Source: Pistricoccus aurantiacus (GTDB lineage: Bacteria; Pseudomonadota; Gammaproteobacteria; Pseudomonadales; Halomonadaceae). Taken from it: 64,000 nucleotides of DNA. Below the pieces are notes generated by a model, which saw nothing but the letters and a program-made list of their open reading frames with translations, was not told the DNA's origin and did not search any database. The stretch lies in contig NZ_CP042382.1 of NCBI RefSeq assembly GCF_007954585.1, positions 1,860,001 through 1,924,000 on the forward strand, read 5' to 3'. Positions 1 to 8,294 of this stretch are shown one piece after another. A program made the translations under genes and the position numbers. Each line of letters opens with the position of its first letter. Within the stretch, counting starts at the first letter, position 1.

Positions 1-173
1 CCATGCTCCTGTATCAGGAACTCGGCGGCTATCGCTGGCAGAGTGCCGCCGCCACCGCCCTGGTGCTGCTGATCTGCGTGGTAGCGGTATTTGGTCTTGT
101 CTCGGCGCTGACTCGCCGTTCGCCGCGCTACCTCTGGAAACGCCGACCGGAACCCGCCCATGCTTCAATGTGA
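1..173 (+). CDS. thiP: ThiP, thiamine/TPP ABC transporter permease (3' end only)
   Basis: Only the last 57 codons or so are in the window, read in frame 3 and stopping at TGA 171-173. The fragment has one hydrophobic segment (ALVLLICVVAVFGLVSAL) followed by a short basic cytoplasmic tail, as expected for the last membrane helix of a binding-protein-dependent permease. The call rests mainly on the next gene, thiQ, whose ATG at 160 overlaps this frame by 14 bp. ThiB-ThiP-ThiQ together import thiamine and thiamine phosphates. The fragment alone would not identify the substrate; the overlap and the short spacing to thiQ make the assignment likely. The start and most of the protein lie upstream of the window. 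Confidence 0.65.
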   Translation, partial: MLLYQELGGYRWQSAAATALVLLICVVAVFGLVSALTRRSPRYLWKRRPEPAHASM

Positions 174-813
174 TGACTTGACTTTTCACTACGACCGCCA
201 GGATCCGGGCGAGACGCCGGATTTCAGCTTCACCTTCGAGCTGGCGCCAGGCCAGTGCTTGTCCATCCAAGGGCCTTCCGGCTCCGGCAAGAGTACCCTG
301 CTCAATATGCTGGCGGGCTTTCTCGAACCCAGCGGCGGCACGCTCGCCTGGAGCGAGGAAAGCCTGCTGACCAAGCCGCCCTGGGAGCGGGGCATGACCA
401 CGGTGTTCCAGGAACACAACCTCTTCGAGCATCTGCCGGTCTGGGCCAATATCGGCCTTGGGCTGGCCGCCAATCTGCGCTTGAGTGAGGCCCAACGCGA
501 ACGGATTCGTCAGGGGCTTGAGGAAGTCGGCCTGGGCGGACTGCAGGACCGGCTGCCCGGAGAACTTTCCGGCGGGCAGCGCCGGCGGGTGGCGCTGCTC
601 CGCGCGCTGCTGCGCAAGCCAAGAGTGCTGCTGCTGGACGAACCTTTCAGCGGTTTGGACTACGCCAACCGGGAAGTATTGTGGGGTCTGGTCAAGCGCC
701 AGCAGCAGGAAGGCGTGGCGGTACTGCTGGTCAGCCACGATCCGGAGGATATTCAGGCCCTCGCGGACCGCTGTTATCAGCTCGAGGAAGGGCGGTTGGT
801 AGCCAGCGGCTGA
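160..813 (+). CDS. thiQ: ThiQ, thiamine ABC transporter ATP-binding protein
   Basis: This is a 217-residue ABC ATPase. It has a Walker A motif (GPSGSGKST, near residues 39-47), a Q-loop (VFQEHNLFEHL), the signature LSGGQRRRVALLRALL, a Walker B (VLLLDEPFSGLD) and the switch histidine in LLVSHDPED. The short length, close to a bare nucleotide-binding domain, and the N-terminal pattern CDDLTFHYD are typical of ThiQ. The subunit energises thiamine/TPP uptake on the cytoplasmic face of the membrane. It overlaps the permease frame upstream by 14 bp, so translation is probably coupled. The next gene is convergent. No TPP riboswitch can be seen because the operon start lies outside the window. Confidence 0.88.
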   Translation: MLQCDDLTFHYDRQDPGETPDFSFTFELAPGQCLSIQGPSGSGKSTLLNMLAGFLEPSGGTLAWSEESLLTKPPWERGMTTVFQEHNLFEHLPVWANIGLGLAANLRLSEAQRERIRQGLEEVGLGGLQDRLPGELSGGQRRRVALLRALLRKPRVLLLDEPFSGLDYANREVLWGLVKRQQQEGVAVLLVSHDPEDIQALADRCYQLEEGRLVASG

Positions 814-868
814 GGCGCCACTCTGCGAAGAAACTATTCAGCAGCTTGATCATTGAAGAAAAAGAGGC

Positions 869-1402
869 TTAGCGTGCCAGCCAGGACGCCAGCAGCCGTG
901 TGATGCTAGGCATGAACACATAGGTCAGCAGTGATATTTGCACGACGACTCGGGCCAGCAGCAATAGCCAATCGGGAACGAAGGGCAATGCCGTATTCAG
1001 CAGTGAAAAAAGCGGACCCAGAACAAGCGACAACAAAAAAACGACGATGGTCAGCACAAATACCATCTTGTGGGCTTTCGGATGGAGCTGATCCCGAAAC
1101 AGGAACTCGATTCCGGTCAGGCGGTCCACACGCGGCTCGCCCTCGACGATACCCTCCAGTTTCCCGAGCCAATGTTTGCGCTCCTTCGATTCCTCCCAGT
1201 CTTGTAAATGTTCAACCGTATCGAAGCGAAAAATGACATGACACTCGTTGCCTTCCCCTGGAACCTTGTAGGTGACCCCCTGGTGCCCGGGGAACTGTTT
1301 GACGACTTGTCCCACATCGTGCACCCAGGTTCGATAGTCTTGTTCGCGGCCCGGAACAACACAACGCGTAATCACCGCGGTTACGGAGTTGCTTTCGTTC
1401 AT
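869..1402 (-). CDS. Membrane-anchored antibiotic biosynthesis monooxygenase (ABM) family protein
   Basis: This 177-residue protein has two parts. Residues 1-100 or so form a ferredoxin-like ABM (dimeric alpha-beta barrel) domain, with TAVITRCVVPGREQDYRTW at the start and CHVIFRFDTVEHLQDWEES in the middle. Residues 110-175 contain two hydrophobic helices (MVFVLTIVVFLLSLVLGPL and a second near WLLLLARVVVQISLLTYVF). ABM domains include heme-degrading and quinol monooxygenases as well as proteins without known activity, so the biochemical role is unknown. The ATG at 1402 was chosen because the ABM fold begins there. The frame stays open upstream to 1753 but enters low-quality basic sequence. The gene is convergent with thiQ and divergent from ilvD. 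Confidence 0.75.
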   Translation of the reverse strand: MNESNSVTAVITRCVVPGREQDYRTWVHDVGQVVKQFPGHQGVTYKVPGEGNECHVIFRFDTVEHLQDWEESKERKHWLGKLEGIVEGEPRVDRLTGIEFLFRDQLHPKAHKMVFVLTIVVFLLSLVLGPLFSLLNTALPFVPDWLLLLARVVVQISLLTYVFMPSITRLLASWLAR

Positions 1403-1622
1403 AGGCTGGGGTGGTCTCCGGATTTCGCACCAGGCGTTCAAGCGCTGATCATCCCGACAGGAGAATCTATATAAGTGGGAAACGCAAGCAAGACAACGCC
1501 TCCGGCGTCTTCGAGGGCAAGGCGCAGAAGCTTGAGCAGGAGGTGGCGCCATCTTTATGCTTCGTGAGAATATCCGCTTATTGTATACCACCTTGCCCAA
1601 TCCCTTTCTCGACGAGGACACC

Positions 1623-3467
1623 ATGCCCGAGTATCGCTCCCGTACCACCACCAGCGGTCGCAACATGGCCGGGGCCCGCGCCCTGTGGCGCGCCACCGGC
1701 ATGACCGATGAGGATTTCCACAAACCGATCATTGCCGTGGCCAATTCCTTCACCCAGTTCGTGCCGGGTCACGTGCACCTGAAGGACATGGGCCAACTGG
1801 TGGCCCGGGAGATCGAGAAGGCCGGGGGCGTAGCCAAGGAGTTCAACACCATCGCCGTGGACGACGGCATCGCCATGGGTCACGACGGCATGCTGTATTC
1901 CCTGCCGAGCCGCGATCTGATCGCCGACAGCGTGGAGTACATGGTCAACGCCCACTGCGCGGATGCCCTGGTGTGCATCTCCAACTGCGACAAGATCACC
2001 CCGGGAATGCTGATGGCGGCGATGCGTCTCAATATTCCGGCGATCTTCGTCTCCGGTGGGCCGATGGAGGCGGGCAAGACCAAGCTCCTCGATCACGGCC
2101 TGGATCTGGTGGACGCCATGGTGATGGCCGCGGACGACAGCGTCGACGACGAGACCCTCAACGAGGTGGAGCGCAGCGCCTGCCCCACCTGCGGAAGCTG
2201 CTCCGGCATGTTCACCGCCAATTCCATGAACTGCCTGATGGAAGCGCTGGGCCTGGCACTGCCGGGCAACGGCACCGTAGTGGCGACTCATGCGGATCGC
2301 CGGCGGCTGTTCGAGACCGCGGGCTCGCGAATCGTCGAGCTGGCCAAGCGCTACTACGAAGGGGACGAGGCACACCTGCTGCCCCGGGCCATCGGTGCCA
2401 AGGCGGCCTTCAAGAATGCCATGACCCTGGATATCGCCATGGGCGGCTCCACCAATACCATCCTGCATCTGCTGGCCGCCGCCCAGGAAGCCGGTGTCGA
2501 TTTCGATATGAGCGATATCGACCGGCTCTCCCTGGAAGTGCCGCAGCTGTGCAAGGTGGCGCCCAACACCCAGCAATACCATATCGAGGATGTGCACCGA
2601 GCCGGCGGCATCATGGGGATTCTCGGCGAGCTGGATCGCGCTCGGGTGCTGGATACTTCGGTGCCCACGGTCTACGGCGACAGTCTGAAGGATGCCTTGG
2701 AAGAGTGGGATATCATGCGCTCGCCGAGCCCGGAAGTCGTGGAATTCTACCGGGCCGGCCCCGGCGGCGTGCCCACCCAGGTGGCGTTTTCCCAGAGCGC
2801 CCGCTGGCCGAGCCTGGACGGCGACCGCGCCACCGGCTGTATTCGCGATCTGGAACATGCGTTTTCCACCCAGGGCGGCCTGGCGGTGCTCTACGGCAAT
2901 ATCGCCGAAAACGGCTGCGTGGTGAAGACCGCCGGGGTCGACGATTCCATTCTGGTGTTCGAAGGTCCCGCTCACGTGGTGGAGTCCCAGGATCAGGCGG
3001 TAGAACATATTCTCGGCGGCAAAGTGAAAGAGGGCGATGTGGTCATCATCCGCTATGAGGGGCCCAAGGGCGGGCCGGGCATGCAGGAAATGCTCTACCC
3101 CACCTCCTATCTCAAGTCCAAGGGGCTGGGCAAAGCCTGCGCGCTACTGACCGATGGGCGCTTCTCCGGCGGCACCTCCGGGCTCTCCATCGGCCACGTC
3201 TCTCCGGAGGCGGCTGCCGGCGGCGCCATCGGATTAGTGGAAAGTGGCGATCTTATCCAGATCGACATTCCCAACCGGCGCATCGACGTCAAGTTGTCCG
3301 ACGATGAGCTCGCGGCCCGCCGCGAGGCCATGGAAGCGAAAGGCAGCGATGCCTGGAAGCCCGGCATCCAGCGCGATCGCAGGGTCAGCGCGGCGCTCAA
3401 GGCCTATGCGCTCCTCGCCACCTCCGCGGACAAGGGCGCGGTGCGGGATCTCACCAAACTGGACTAG
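1623..3467 (+). CDS. ilvD: Dihydroxy-acid dehydratase
   Basis: This 614-residue enzyme dehydrates 2,3-dihydroxy-isovalerate and 2,3-dihydroxy-3-methylvalerate to the 2-keto acids in valine, isoleucine and leucine synthesis. It aligns nearly end to end with E. coli IlvD as I recall it. It begins [20 protein letters not shown], keeps the Fe-S cysteines in [11 protein letters not shown] and [18 protein letters not shown], has the Mg2+ region [13 protein letters not shown], and ends [15 protein letters not shown]. Those cysteines indicate an oxygen-sensitive iron-sulfur cluster. The frame extends upstream to 1557, but ATG 1623 matches the family start. No attenuator peptide or T-box-like leader is evident in the 220 bp upstream. 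The guanylyltransferase gene follows after 36 bp and may be cotranscribed. Confidence 0.97.
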   Translation: MPEYRSRTTTSGRNMAGARALWRATGMTDEDFHKPIIAVANSFTQFVPGHVHLKDMGQLVAREIEKAGGVAKEFNTIAVDDGIAMGHDGMLYSLPSRDLIADSVEYMVNAHCADALVCISNCDKITPGMLMAAMRLNIPAIFVSGGPMEAGKTKLLDHGLDLVDAMVMAADDSVDDETLNEVERSACPTCGSCSGMFTANSMNCLMEALGLALPGNGTVVATHADRRRLFETAGSRIVELAKRYYEGDEAHLLPRAIGAKAAFKNAMTLDIAMGGSTNTILHLLAAAQEAGVDFDMSDIDRLSLEVPQLCKVAPNTQQYHIEDVHRAGGIMGILGELDRARVLDTSVPTVYGDSLKDALEEWDIMRSPSPEVVEFYRAGPGGVPTQVAFSQSARWPSLDGDRATGCIRDLEHAFSTQGGLAVLYGNIAENGCVVKTAGVDDSILVFEGPAHVVESQDQAVEHILGGKVKEGDVVIIRYEGPKGGPGMQEMLYPTSYLKSKGLGKACALLTDGRFSGGTSGLSIGHVSPEAAAGGAIGLVESGDLIQIDIPNRRIDVKLSDDELAARREAMEAKGSDAWKPGIQRDRRVSAALKAYALLATSADKGAVRDLTKLD

Positions 3468-3503
3468 GATTTTGTCCAAGACGCCCAGAATCGAGGGGGT
3501 AAG

Positions 3504-4958
3504 ATGATTTTTCCCGTGATACTTTCCGGTGGAAGCGGCACGCGCCTGTGGCCGGTGTCACGGGAGCACTATCCCAAGCAGTTTCTGCGGCTCAATCATC
3601 CGGATCATAGCCTGCTCCAGGAAACGGTGCTGCGACTTGGCTCCTTGGAAGCGCATCACCCGCCCCTGGTGGTATGCAACGAAGCGCACCGTTTTCTGGT
3701 GGCGGCCCAGCTCGACGAGCTGGGAATGAGGCCCGAGCGCATCCTGCTGGAACCGGAAGGCCGCAATACGGCGCCGGCCCTGGCAGTGGCGGCGCTGGCG
3801 GCTCGGCAGCTGGCGGAAGACCCGGTGCTGCTGGTGATGCCCGCGGATCATGTCATCGACGACACCCGGGCGTTCATCGAGGCGGTCGAGCAGGGCCGAG
3901 CTCTGGTCGAACAGGGCTTTCTGGTCACCTTCGGTATCACGCCGCACTGTGCGCATACCGGCTATGGCTACATTCGGCGCGGGGAATCCGTGAGCGAGGG
4001 GTATCGCGTCGCGGCCTTCGTGGAAAAGCCGGATAGCGAGCGGGCCAGCGCCTACCTGGAAAGTGGCGACTACCTGTGGAACAGCGGCATTTTCCTGATG
4101 CGCGCCTCGCAATATCTGGCGGAACTGGCGGAGCACGCGGGGGATATCCTCGCTCACAGCGAAGCCGCCTTTGCCTGCTGCCAGGAGGATCGGGATTTCC
4201 TGCGCCTCGACAAGGGGTCGTTTCTTGCCTGTCCCGGCAATTCCATCGATTACGCGGTCATGGAACCCACCCGGGCCGCTGCGGTGGTGCCCATGGCGCC
4301 GGGCTGGAACGACCTGGGCGCCTGGGACGCGGTGGCGGAGATCCAGAGCCGCCAGGCGGACAGCGAAGGCAACGCCTGTCAGGGCGACGTCATGCTGCAC
4401 GAGGTTCGCAACAGTTTTCTGCGCAGCGAGTCCCGGCTGGTTGCCGCGGTGGGGGTGGAAAACCTGGTGATCGTCGAAACCGAGGACGCGGTGCTGGTGG
4501 CAAGGCGGGATCGGGTGCAGCAGGCCAAGCATATCGTCGATCGGCTCAAGGCGGAGAAGCGTAGCGAATGCCTCAGCCACCGGCAAGTCTATCGTCCCTG
4601 GGGACATTATCGCTGCATGGTGGAAGGCGTCGGCTTTCAGGTGAAGGAAATCCTGGTGCGACCGGGTCAGTTGCTCTCGCTGCAGATGCATTATCACCGG
4701 GCGGAACACTGGGTGGTGGTTCAGGGCACCGCCCGGGTGACCCTGAGCACGGACTGCGACAGCACCCAGGAGCTCAAGAGCTTTCTGGTCAGCGAGGACG
4801 AGTCCACCTACATCTCCCTGGGTACCGTTCATCGCCTGGAAAACCCCGGCGTCATCGATCTGCGTCTGATCGAGGTGCAGACCGGCGCCTATCTAGGCGA
4901 AGACGATATCCTGCGCTTCGACGATGTCTACGGGCGCACCACCTCGGACGACGTCTGA
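3504..4958 (+). CDS. Mannose-1-phosphate guanylyltransferase / mannose-6-phosphate isomerase (bifunctional, type II)
   Basis: The 484-residue protein has an N-terminal nucleotidyltransferase domain (about 1-330) and a C-terminal cupin isomerase domain (about 345-480). The nucleotide-binding motif LSGGSGTRLWPVSRE lies near the start, followed by EPEGRNTAPALAVAAL, MPADHVI and VEKPDSERA with DYLWNSGIF. The cupin has YRPWGHYRCM and the metal-binding set QMHYHRAEHWVVVQG. The enzyme interconverts fructose-6-P and mannose-6-P and makes GDP-mannose from mannose-1-P. It is homologous to AlgA/ManC/CpsB, which supply exopolysaccharide or O-antigen sugars. No other polysaccharide genes are nearby, so the end product is unknown. 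A strong GAGGGGG ribosome site precedes the ATG. Confidence 0.93.
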   Translation: MIFPVILSGGSGTRLWPVSREHYPKQFLRLNHPDHSLLQETVLRLGSLEAHHPPLVVCNEAHRFLVAAQLDELGMRPERILLEPEGRNTAPALAVAALAARQLAEDPVLLVMPADHVIDDTRAFIEAVEQGRALVEQGFLVTFGITPHCAHTGYGYIRRGESVSEGYRVAAFVEKPDSERASAYLESGDYLWNSGIFLMRASQYLAELAEHAGDILAHSEAAFACCQEDRDFLRLDKGSFLACPGNSIDYAVMEPTRAAAVVPMAPGWNDLGAWDAVAEIQSRQADSEGNACQGDVMLHEVRNSFLRSESRLVAAVGVENLVIVETEDAVLVARRDRVQQAKHIVDRLKAEKRSECLSHRQVYRPWGHYRCMVEGVGFQVKEILVRPGQLLSLQMHYHRAEHWVVVQGTARVTLSTDCDSTQELKSFLVSEDESTYISLGTVHRLENPGVIDLRLIEVQTGAYLGEDDILRFDDVYGRTTSDDV

Positions 4959-4987
4959 CGGTTCCGATATTGCAGCCTTGGCTTGCC

Positions 4988-6370
4988 TCAGCCGATCTGC
5001 ACCGATCCCCGCGCGTAGGTAATGCCCCGCGCCTTGCTCGCGGCGATGAAGTAGCCCAGGGAAAGCGGGCCGACCCGCCCCAGCAGCATGGTGACGATCA
5101 GCGCAAGCTGGCTGGGGATCGACAGGTCGTCGGTAATGCCTCGGCTCAGCCCCACGGTGCCGAAGGCGGAAACCGTCTCGAAGGCCAGGTCGAGAAAACT
5201 GGCATCGGACTCGCTCCAGGTCAGTACGAACAAACACAGGAAGATTAGCAGCATACCCGCCAAGGCCACCGCCACCGCCTTGATGACGATAACCTGGGGA
5301 ATCGAGCGGCCCAGAATCGCCGGTTGATTGTTGCCCTGCAAGAACGCCCGTGCCACCAGCAGCAGTACCACGAAGGTCGTGACCTTGATGCCGCTGGCGG
5401 TGGAGCCGGCGCCGGCGCCGATGAACATCAAAAGCATGGTCAGCTGTGTCATGGGCGTCGTCAGCTCGGCGATGTCCAGGGTGTTGAAACCGGCGGTGCG
5501 CGGAGTGACCGCCTGGAACCAGGCGACCTGCAGCCTGGCGCCGAAGCTGTCGAGTCCGCCCAGGGTGGCGGGATTGCGCCACTCGAGTATCAGCATGGCG
5601 GCCAGGCCCGCCAGGGCCAGCCAGAAGGTGGCCCAGAGCGTCACCCGGGTATGCAAGGACAGCAGTTTTCCCCGGCGCCACTGATACAGCTCGCCGACCA
5701 CGGCGAATCCCAGTCCGCCCAGGATGAACAGCGCGCTGATGACGATATTGATCAGCGGGTCATGCGCGTGGTCGATCAGGCTGTTCGGCCAGACGGAGAA
5801 CCCGGCGTTGTTGAAGGCGGAGATTGCATGGAACAGGCTGACCCAGAGCCCATGTTCCCATCCGTATTCCGGCACCCAGCTCAAGGCGAGCAGACCGGTG
5901 CCCAGGGCTTCGCTGAGCAAGGCGAAAAGAATTACCAGCCGCACCAGCTGCGAAAGCTCCGCAAGCGAGGTGTAGTTGAAGGTCTCCCTGATCAGCTTGC
6001 GCTGCTGTATCGGCATGCGCATGCCCAGCAGCAGCATGGTGAGGGCGGCGAAGGTCATGAAGCCCAGCCCGCCGACCTGGATCAGCCCCAGTATCACGCT
6101 CTGGCCGAAGGGTGTGAACAAGGACGTGTCCACCACCACCAGCCCGGTGACGGTAACCGCAGAGGTGGCGGTGAACAGCGCCTCATGCCAGGTGAGAGGC
6201 TCGTAGGACGCCTGGGGCAGACTCAGCAGCAGCGTTCCCACGGCGCAGAGCAGGACAAAGCCCAGCAGCAGCGCCTCCGGCGGCGACAGTACCAGCACGC
6301 CGCCGTGGGGCAGGCGTCGCCAGGGGTGCCGATAACGGGACAGATGTCGTGAGGAAACGCGCCGTCGCAT
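4988..6370 (-). CDS. ktrB: TrkH/KtrB-family potassium transporter, membrane subunit
   Basis: This 460-residue integral membrane protein has the four pore-helix/filter repeats of the Trk/Ktr/HKT superfamily. The filter-like elements are SAVTVTGLVVVDTS, FNNAGFSVWPNS, TPRTAGFNTLDI and SAFGTVGLSRGIT, each with the central glycine that forms the K+ filter. The length and the small partner with a single RCK unit fit KtrB better than classical TrkH. The ATG at 6370 shares one base with the stop of ktrA, so the two are translationally coupled. The open frame extends upstream inside ktrA but is not used. K+ uptake is the first response to osmotic upshock in halophiles; that role is inferred from family and context. 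Confidence 0.9.
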   Translation of the reverse strand: MRRRVSSRHLSRYRHPWRRLPHGGVLVLSPPEALLLGFVLLCAVGTLLLSLPQASYEPLTWHEALFTATSAVTVTGLVVVDTSLFTPFGQSVILGLIQVGGLGFMTFAALTMLLLGMRMPIQQRKLIRETFNYTSLAELSQLVRLVILFALLSEALGTGLLALSWVPEYGWEHGLWVSLFHAISAFNNAGFSVWPNSLIDHAHDPLINIVISALFILGGLGFAVVGELYQWRRGKLLSLHTRVTLWATFWLALAGLAAMLILEWRNPATLGGLDSFGARLQVAWFQAVTPRTAGFNTLDIAELTTPMTQLTMLLMFIGAGAGSTASGIKVTTFVVLLLVARAFLQGNNQPAILGRSIPQVIVIKAVAVALAGMLLIFLCLFVLTWSESDASFLDLAFETVSAFGTVGLSRGITDDLSIPSQLALIVTMLLGRVGPLSLGYFIAASKARGITYARGSVQIG

Positions 6371-7026
6371 CAGAGCTTCTTGCCCAGCTCGCGTAGATCG
6401 TCCAGATCCCCCATCAGGATCAGGTTGTCGCCCTTTTCCAGGGGAGTATCGTGATCGGGCTGTCGCAGTACCTCCTTGTCTCGGGTGATGGCGATAAGGG
6501 CAAGCTTTTCCGGATCGAGTGCCAGGTCCCCCACGCAATCGCAGGATTTCGCCAGCTCGTCCGTGGTCTGCAGCTCGACGATGAACTGATTGCCGCCCAG
6601 ACGAATGAAATCCACCATGGCCTGATAGTGCAGGCTTTCCGCGACCCGCATGCCCGAGTCATATTCCGGATAGACGATATGATCCGCCCCCAAGTGCTCG
6701 AGCAGCCGGTAATGGGTATCCGAATGGGCCTTCACCCAGATTTCCCTGGCCTCTTGCTCCCTGGCCAGCAGGGTACAGATCATGCTGGACTCGATGTCGT
6801 CGTCCGCGTCGATGACCACCGCGTCGTACTGATCCAGGGAAAGCTCCTCGAGCACCTTGGCGTTGGTGATATCGCCGACCACCGCATGATTGAAGAGCTC
6901 CGACTGGGCGTTGACCCTGGCTTCGTCCGCATCGATCCCCATGACCTGATGATGCTGGCGACGCAGTTCCTGAGCGACGATGATGCCGAAATAGCCCATT
7001 CCCAGAATGGCGAACTGTCGAGACAT
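6370..7026 (-). CDS. ktrA: TrkA/KtrA-family potassium uptake regulatory subunit (RCK)
   Basis: This is a 218-residue cytoplasmic regulator with one RCK_N Rossmann domain (about 1-125) and one RCK_C domain (about 135-218). The nucleotide-binding loop is GMGYFG at residues 9-14, followed by an acidic residue ending the second strand (GIDADE) and later VIDADDDIESSMI. A single RCK unit of about 220 residues is the KtrA form; E. coli TrkA has two in tandem. KtrA rings bind ATP/ADP and gate KtrB. The stop codon overlaps the ktrB start by one base. The gene starts 20 bp after nudE, so nudE-ktrA-ktrB is a probable operon. Confidence 0.9.
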   Translation of the reverse strand: MSRQFAILGMGYFGIIVAQELRRQHHQVMGIDADEARVNAQSELFNHAVVGDITNAKVLEELSLDQYDAVVIDADDDIESSMICTLLAREQEAREIWVKAHSDTHYRLLEHLGADHIVYPEYDSGMRVAESLHYQAMVDFIRLGGNQFIVELQTTDELAKSCDCVGDLALDPEKLALIAITRDKEVLRQPDHDTPLEKGDNLILMGDLDDLRELGKKL

Positions 7027-7046
7027 GACGTCTTCCTAGAGCGGTG

Positions 7047-7652
7047 TCACCAAAACGACGGCGGTTGAGCCGCGGTTTCCCGCAGCTTGTCCCGGGCGAT
7101 ATACAGCGCGGCGATGGCCCGGGCCTCGTGAAAATCCTCCCGGGCCAGCAGCGCCGTCAGGTCGTCGATGGCGTGAGTTTCTACCACCAGCGGCTCCGGC
7201 TCGTCCCCGGGCAGGCGCTTCTCGTAGAGATCGCTCGCCAGCATCACCTGCATGCGGTGGCGCATGTAGTTCGGCGCCAGGGAAAGCTCTATCAGAGGCT
7301 CGATATTGTTGGCGCCGAAGCCGCATTCTTCCATCAACTCCCGGTTGGCGGCGCCGACCACGTCTTCCCCCGGATCCACCAGCCCCTTGGGCAGGGTCAG
7401 CACATAATCGTCGAATCCGGCAGCGTATTCGCGGATCAGCAGCACGTGATCCGGGTCCGGCATGGCGACGATCATCACCGCGCCGATCCCCTGGCCGCCG
7501 CCGGTCAGGCGCTCGAAGGTACGCTCGGCGCCGTTGGAAAAGCGCAGCTCCAGGGATTCCACCCGGAACAATCGGCTTCTGGCGACTTCCCGACGGGACA
7601 GGACGCTAGGCTTGACGAGAGAGGAACTATCCTGTGGAGAGTGATCCGACAT
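7047..7652 (-). CDS. nudE: NudE, ADP compounds hydrolase (Nudix)
   Basis: This is a 201-residue Nudix hydrolase. The Nudix box GLVDPGEDVVGAANREL followed by MEECGFG has all the metal-binding glutamates. Flanking sequence matches E. coli NudE in several places (VARSRLFRVESLELRFSNG, EPEPL, and DFHEARAIAALY near the end). NudE cleaves ADP-ribose, Ap3A and NADH. The frame opens further upstream at 7688, but the ATG at 7652 has GGAG eight bases before it and fits the family start. It appears to be the first gene of an operon with ktrA and ktrB and is divergent from hslR, with 87 bp between the two starts for both promoters. Confidence 0.9.
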   Translation of the reverse strand: MSDHSPQDSSSLVKPSVLSRREVARSRLFRVESLELRFSNGAERTFERLTGGGQGIGAVMIVAMPDPDHVLLIREYAAGFDDYVLTLPKGLVDPGEDVVGAANRELMEECGFGANNIEPLIELSLAPNYMRHRMQVMLASDLYEKRLPGDEPEPLVVETHAIDDLTALLAREDFHEARAIAALYIARDKLRETAAQPPSFW

Positions 7653-7739
7653 GAAGAGGCTCCGTGGGAAGACAGCGTGTGAAGACAAGGTCTGGAAGGT
7701 ACAATATCACGCCGAGCAAATGGAGTGGCGAGGAGAAGA

Positions 7740-8132
7740 ATGGACACCGTAAGACTCGACAAGTGGTTATGGGCCGCGCGCTTCTTCAAGACACGGCAGC
7801 TGGCGAAAAAGGCCATCGAGGGCGGCAAGGTGGAGTACGAAGGCGCTCGCGCCAAGACCAGCAAGCAGGTGGAAGTCGGGGCCCTGATTCGCGTTCCCCA
7901 GGGTTGGGATGTCTGGGAGGTGGAGGTATTGGCGCTTTCCGATCAGCGACGCGGCGCTCCTCAGGCCCGGGAGCTTTATCAGGAAACGCCGCAAAGTCAG
8001 GCGCGTCGTGCCAGGGAAACAGAGCAGCGGCGGTTGGCCAACCAGGCAATGCAGATACCCAGGCACAAGCCGGACAAGAAGCAGCGTCGAGAGCTGCAGC
8101 GGTTGCAGCGCCAGCCCGGCGAAGAACGCTAG
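7740..8132 (+). CDS. hslR: HslR, heat-shock RNA-binding protein Hsp15 (S4 domain)
   Basis: This 130-residue basic protein has an N-terminal S4 RNA-binding domain (TVRLDKWLWAARFFKTRQLA, then AIEGGKVEYEGARAKTSKQV) and a long Arg/Gln/Lys-rich C-terminal tail. Hsp15 binds 50S subunits that carry a stalled nascent chain and helps recycle them. The start at 7740 was chosen for its AGGAG site five to six bases upstream. The frame also offers ATG 7725, which lacks one. The next gene is hslO, the usual partner, but here a 129-bp palindromic repeat lies between them, which could separate their expression. Confidence 0.92.
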   Translation: MDTVRLDKWLWAARFFKTRQLAKKAIEGGKVEYEGARAKTSKQVEVGALIRVPQGWDVWEVEVLALSDQRRGAPQARELYQETPQSQARRARETEQRRLANQAMQIPRHKPDKKQRRELQRLQRQPGEER

Positions 8133-8137
8133 GCTTT

Positions 8138-8266
8138 GTCTGAAAAGTACCTGCGCTCGTCTATACGGCGTTAAAAATTGGCTCAAAATGCTCATTTACA
8201 ACACGTAAACTCCGCTTTTTCGCCAATTTTTGCCTTGTCTAGACTTCGCTCGCTGACTTTTCAGAC
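8138..8266. repeat. 129-bp imperfect palindromic element between hslR and hslO
   Basis: The element is symmetric about position 8202. The outer arms are GTCTGAAAAGT (8138-8148) and ACTTTTCAGAC (8256-8266). Inner arms are AAAAATTGGC (8173-8182) with GCCAATTTTT (8222-8231). The core is TTTAC-AACAC-GTAAA (8195-8209). All three pairs share the same centre, so the transcript could fold into one long interrupted hairpin. It has no open frame. The layout suggests a dispersed intergenic repeat (a REP- or MITE-like element) rather than a simple terminator. Whether other copies exist in the genome cannot be seen, apart from a short similarity near 61905. Confidence 0.8.
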
Positions 8267-8294
8267 CAAACCCAGCCATCATCTAGAGACCATC

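Noticed and set aside
1403-1622. An attenuator or T-box upstream of ilvD
   Set aside because: No leader peptide rich in branched-chain codons and no T-box-like stem or terminator was found in this 220-bp gap.
1578-3008. A 476-codon open frame opposite ilvD
   Set aside because: ilvD matches its family over its full length, so this is a shadow.
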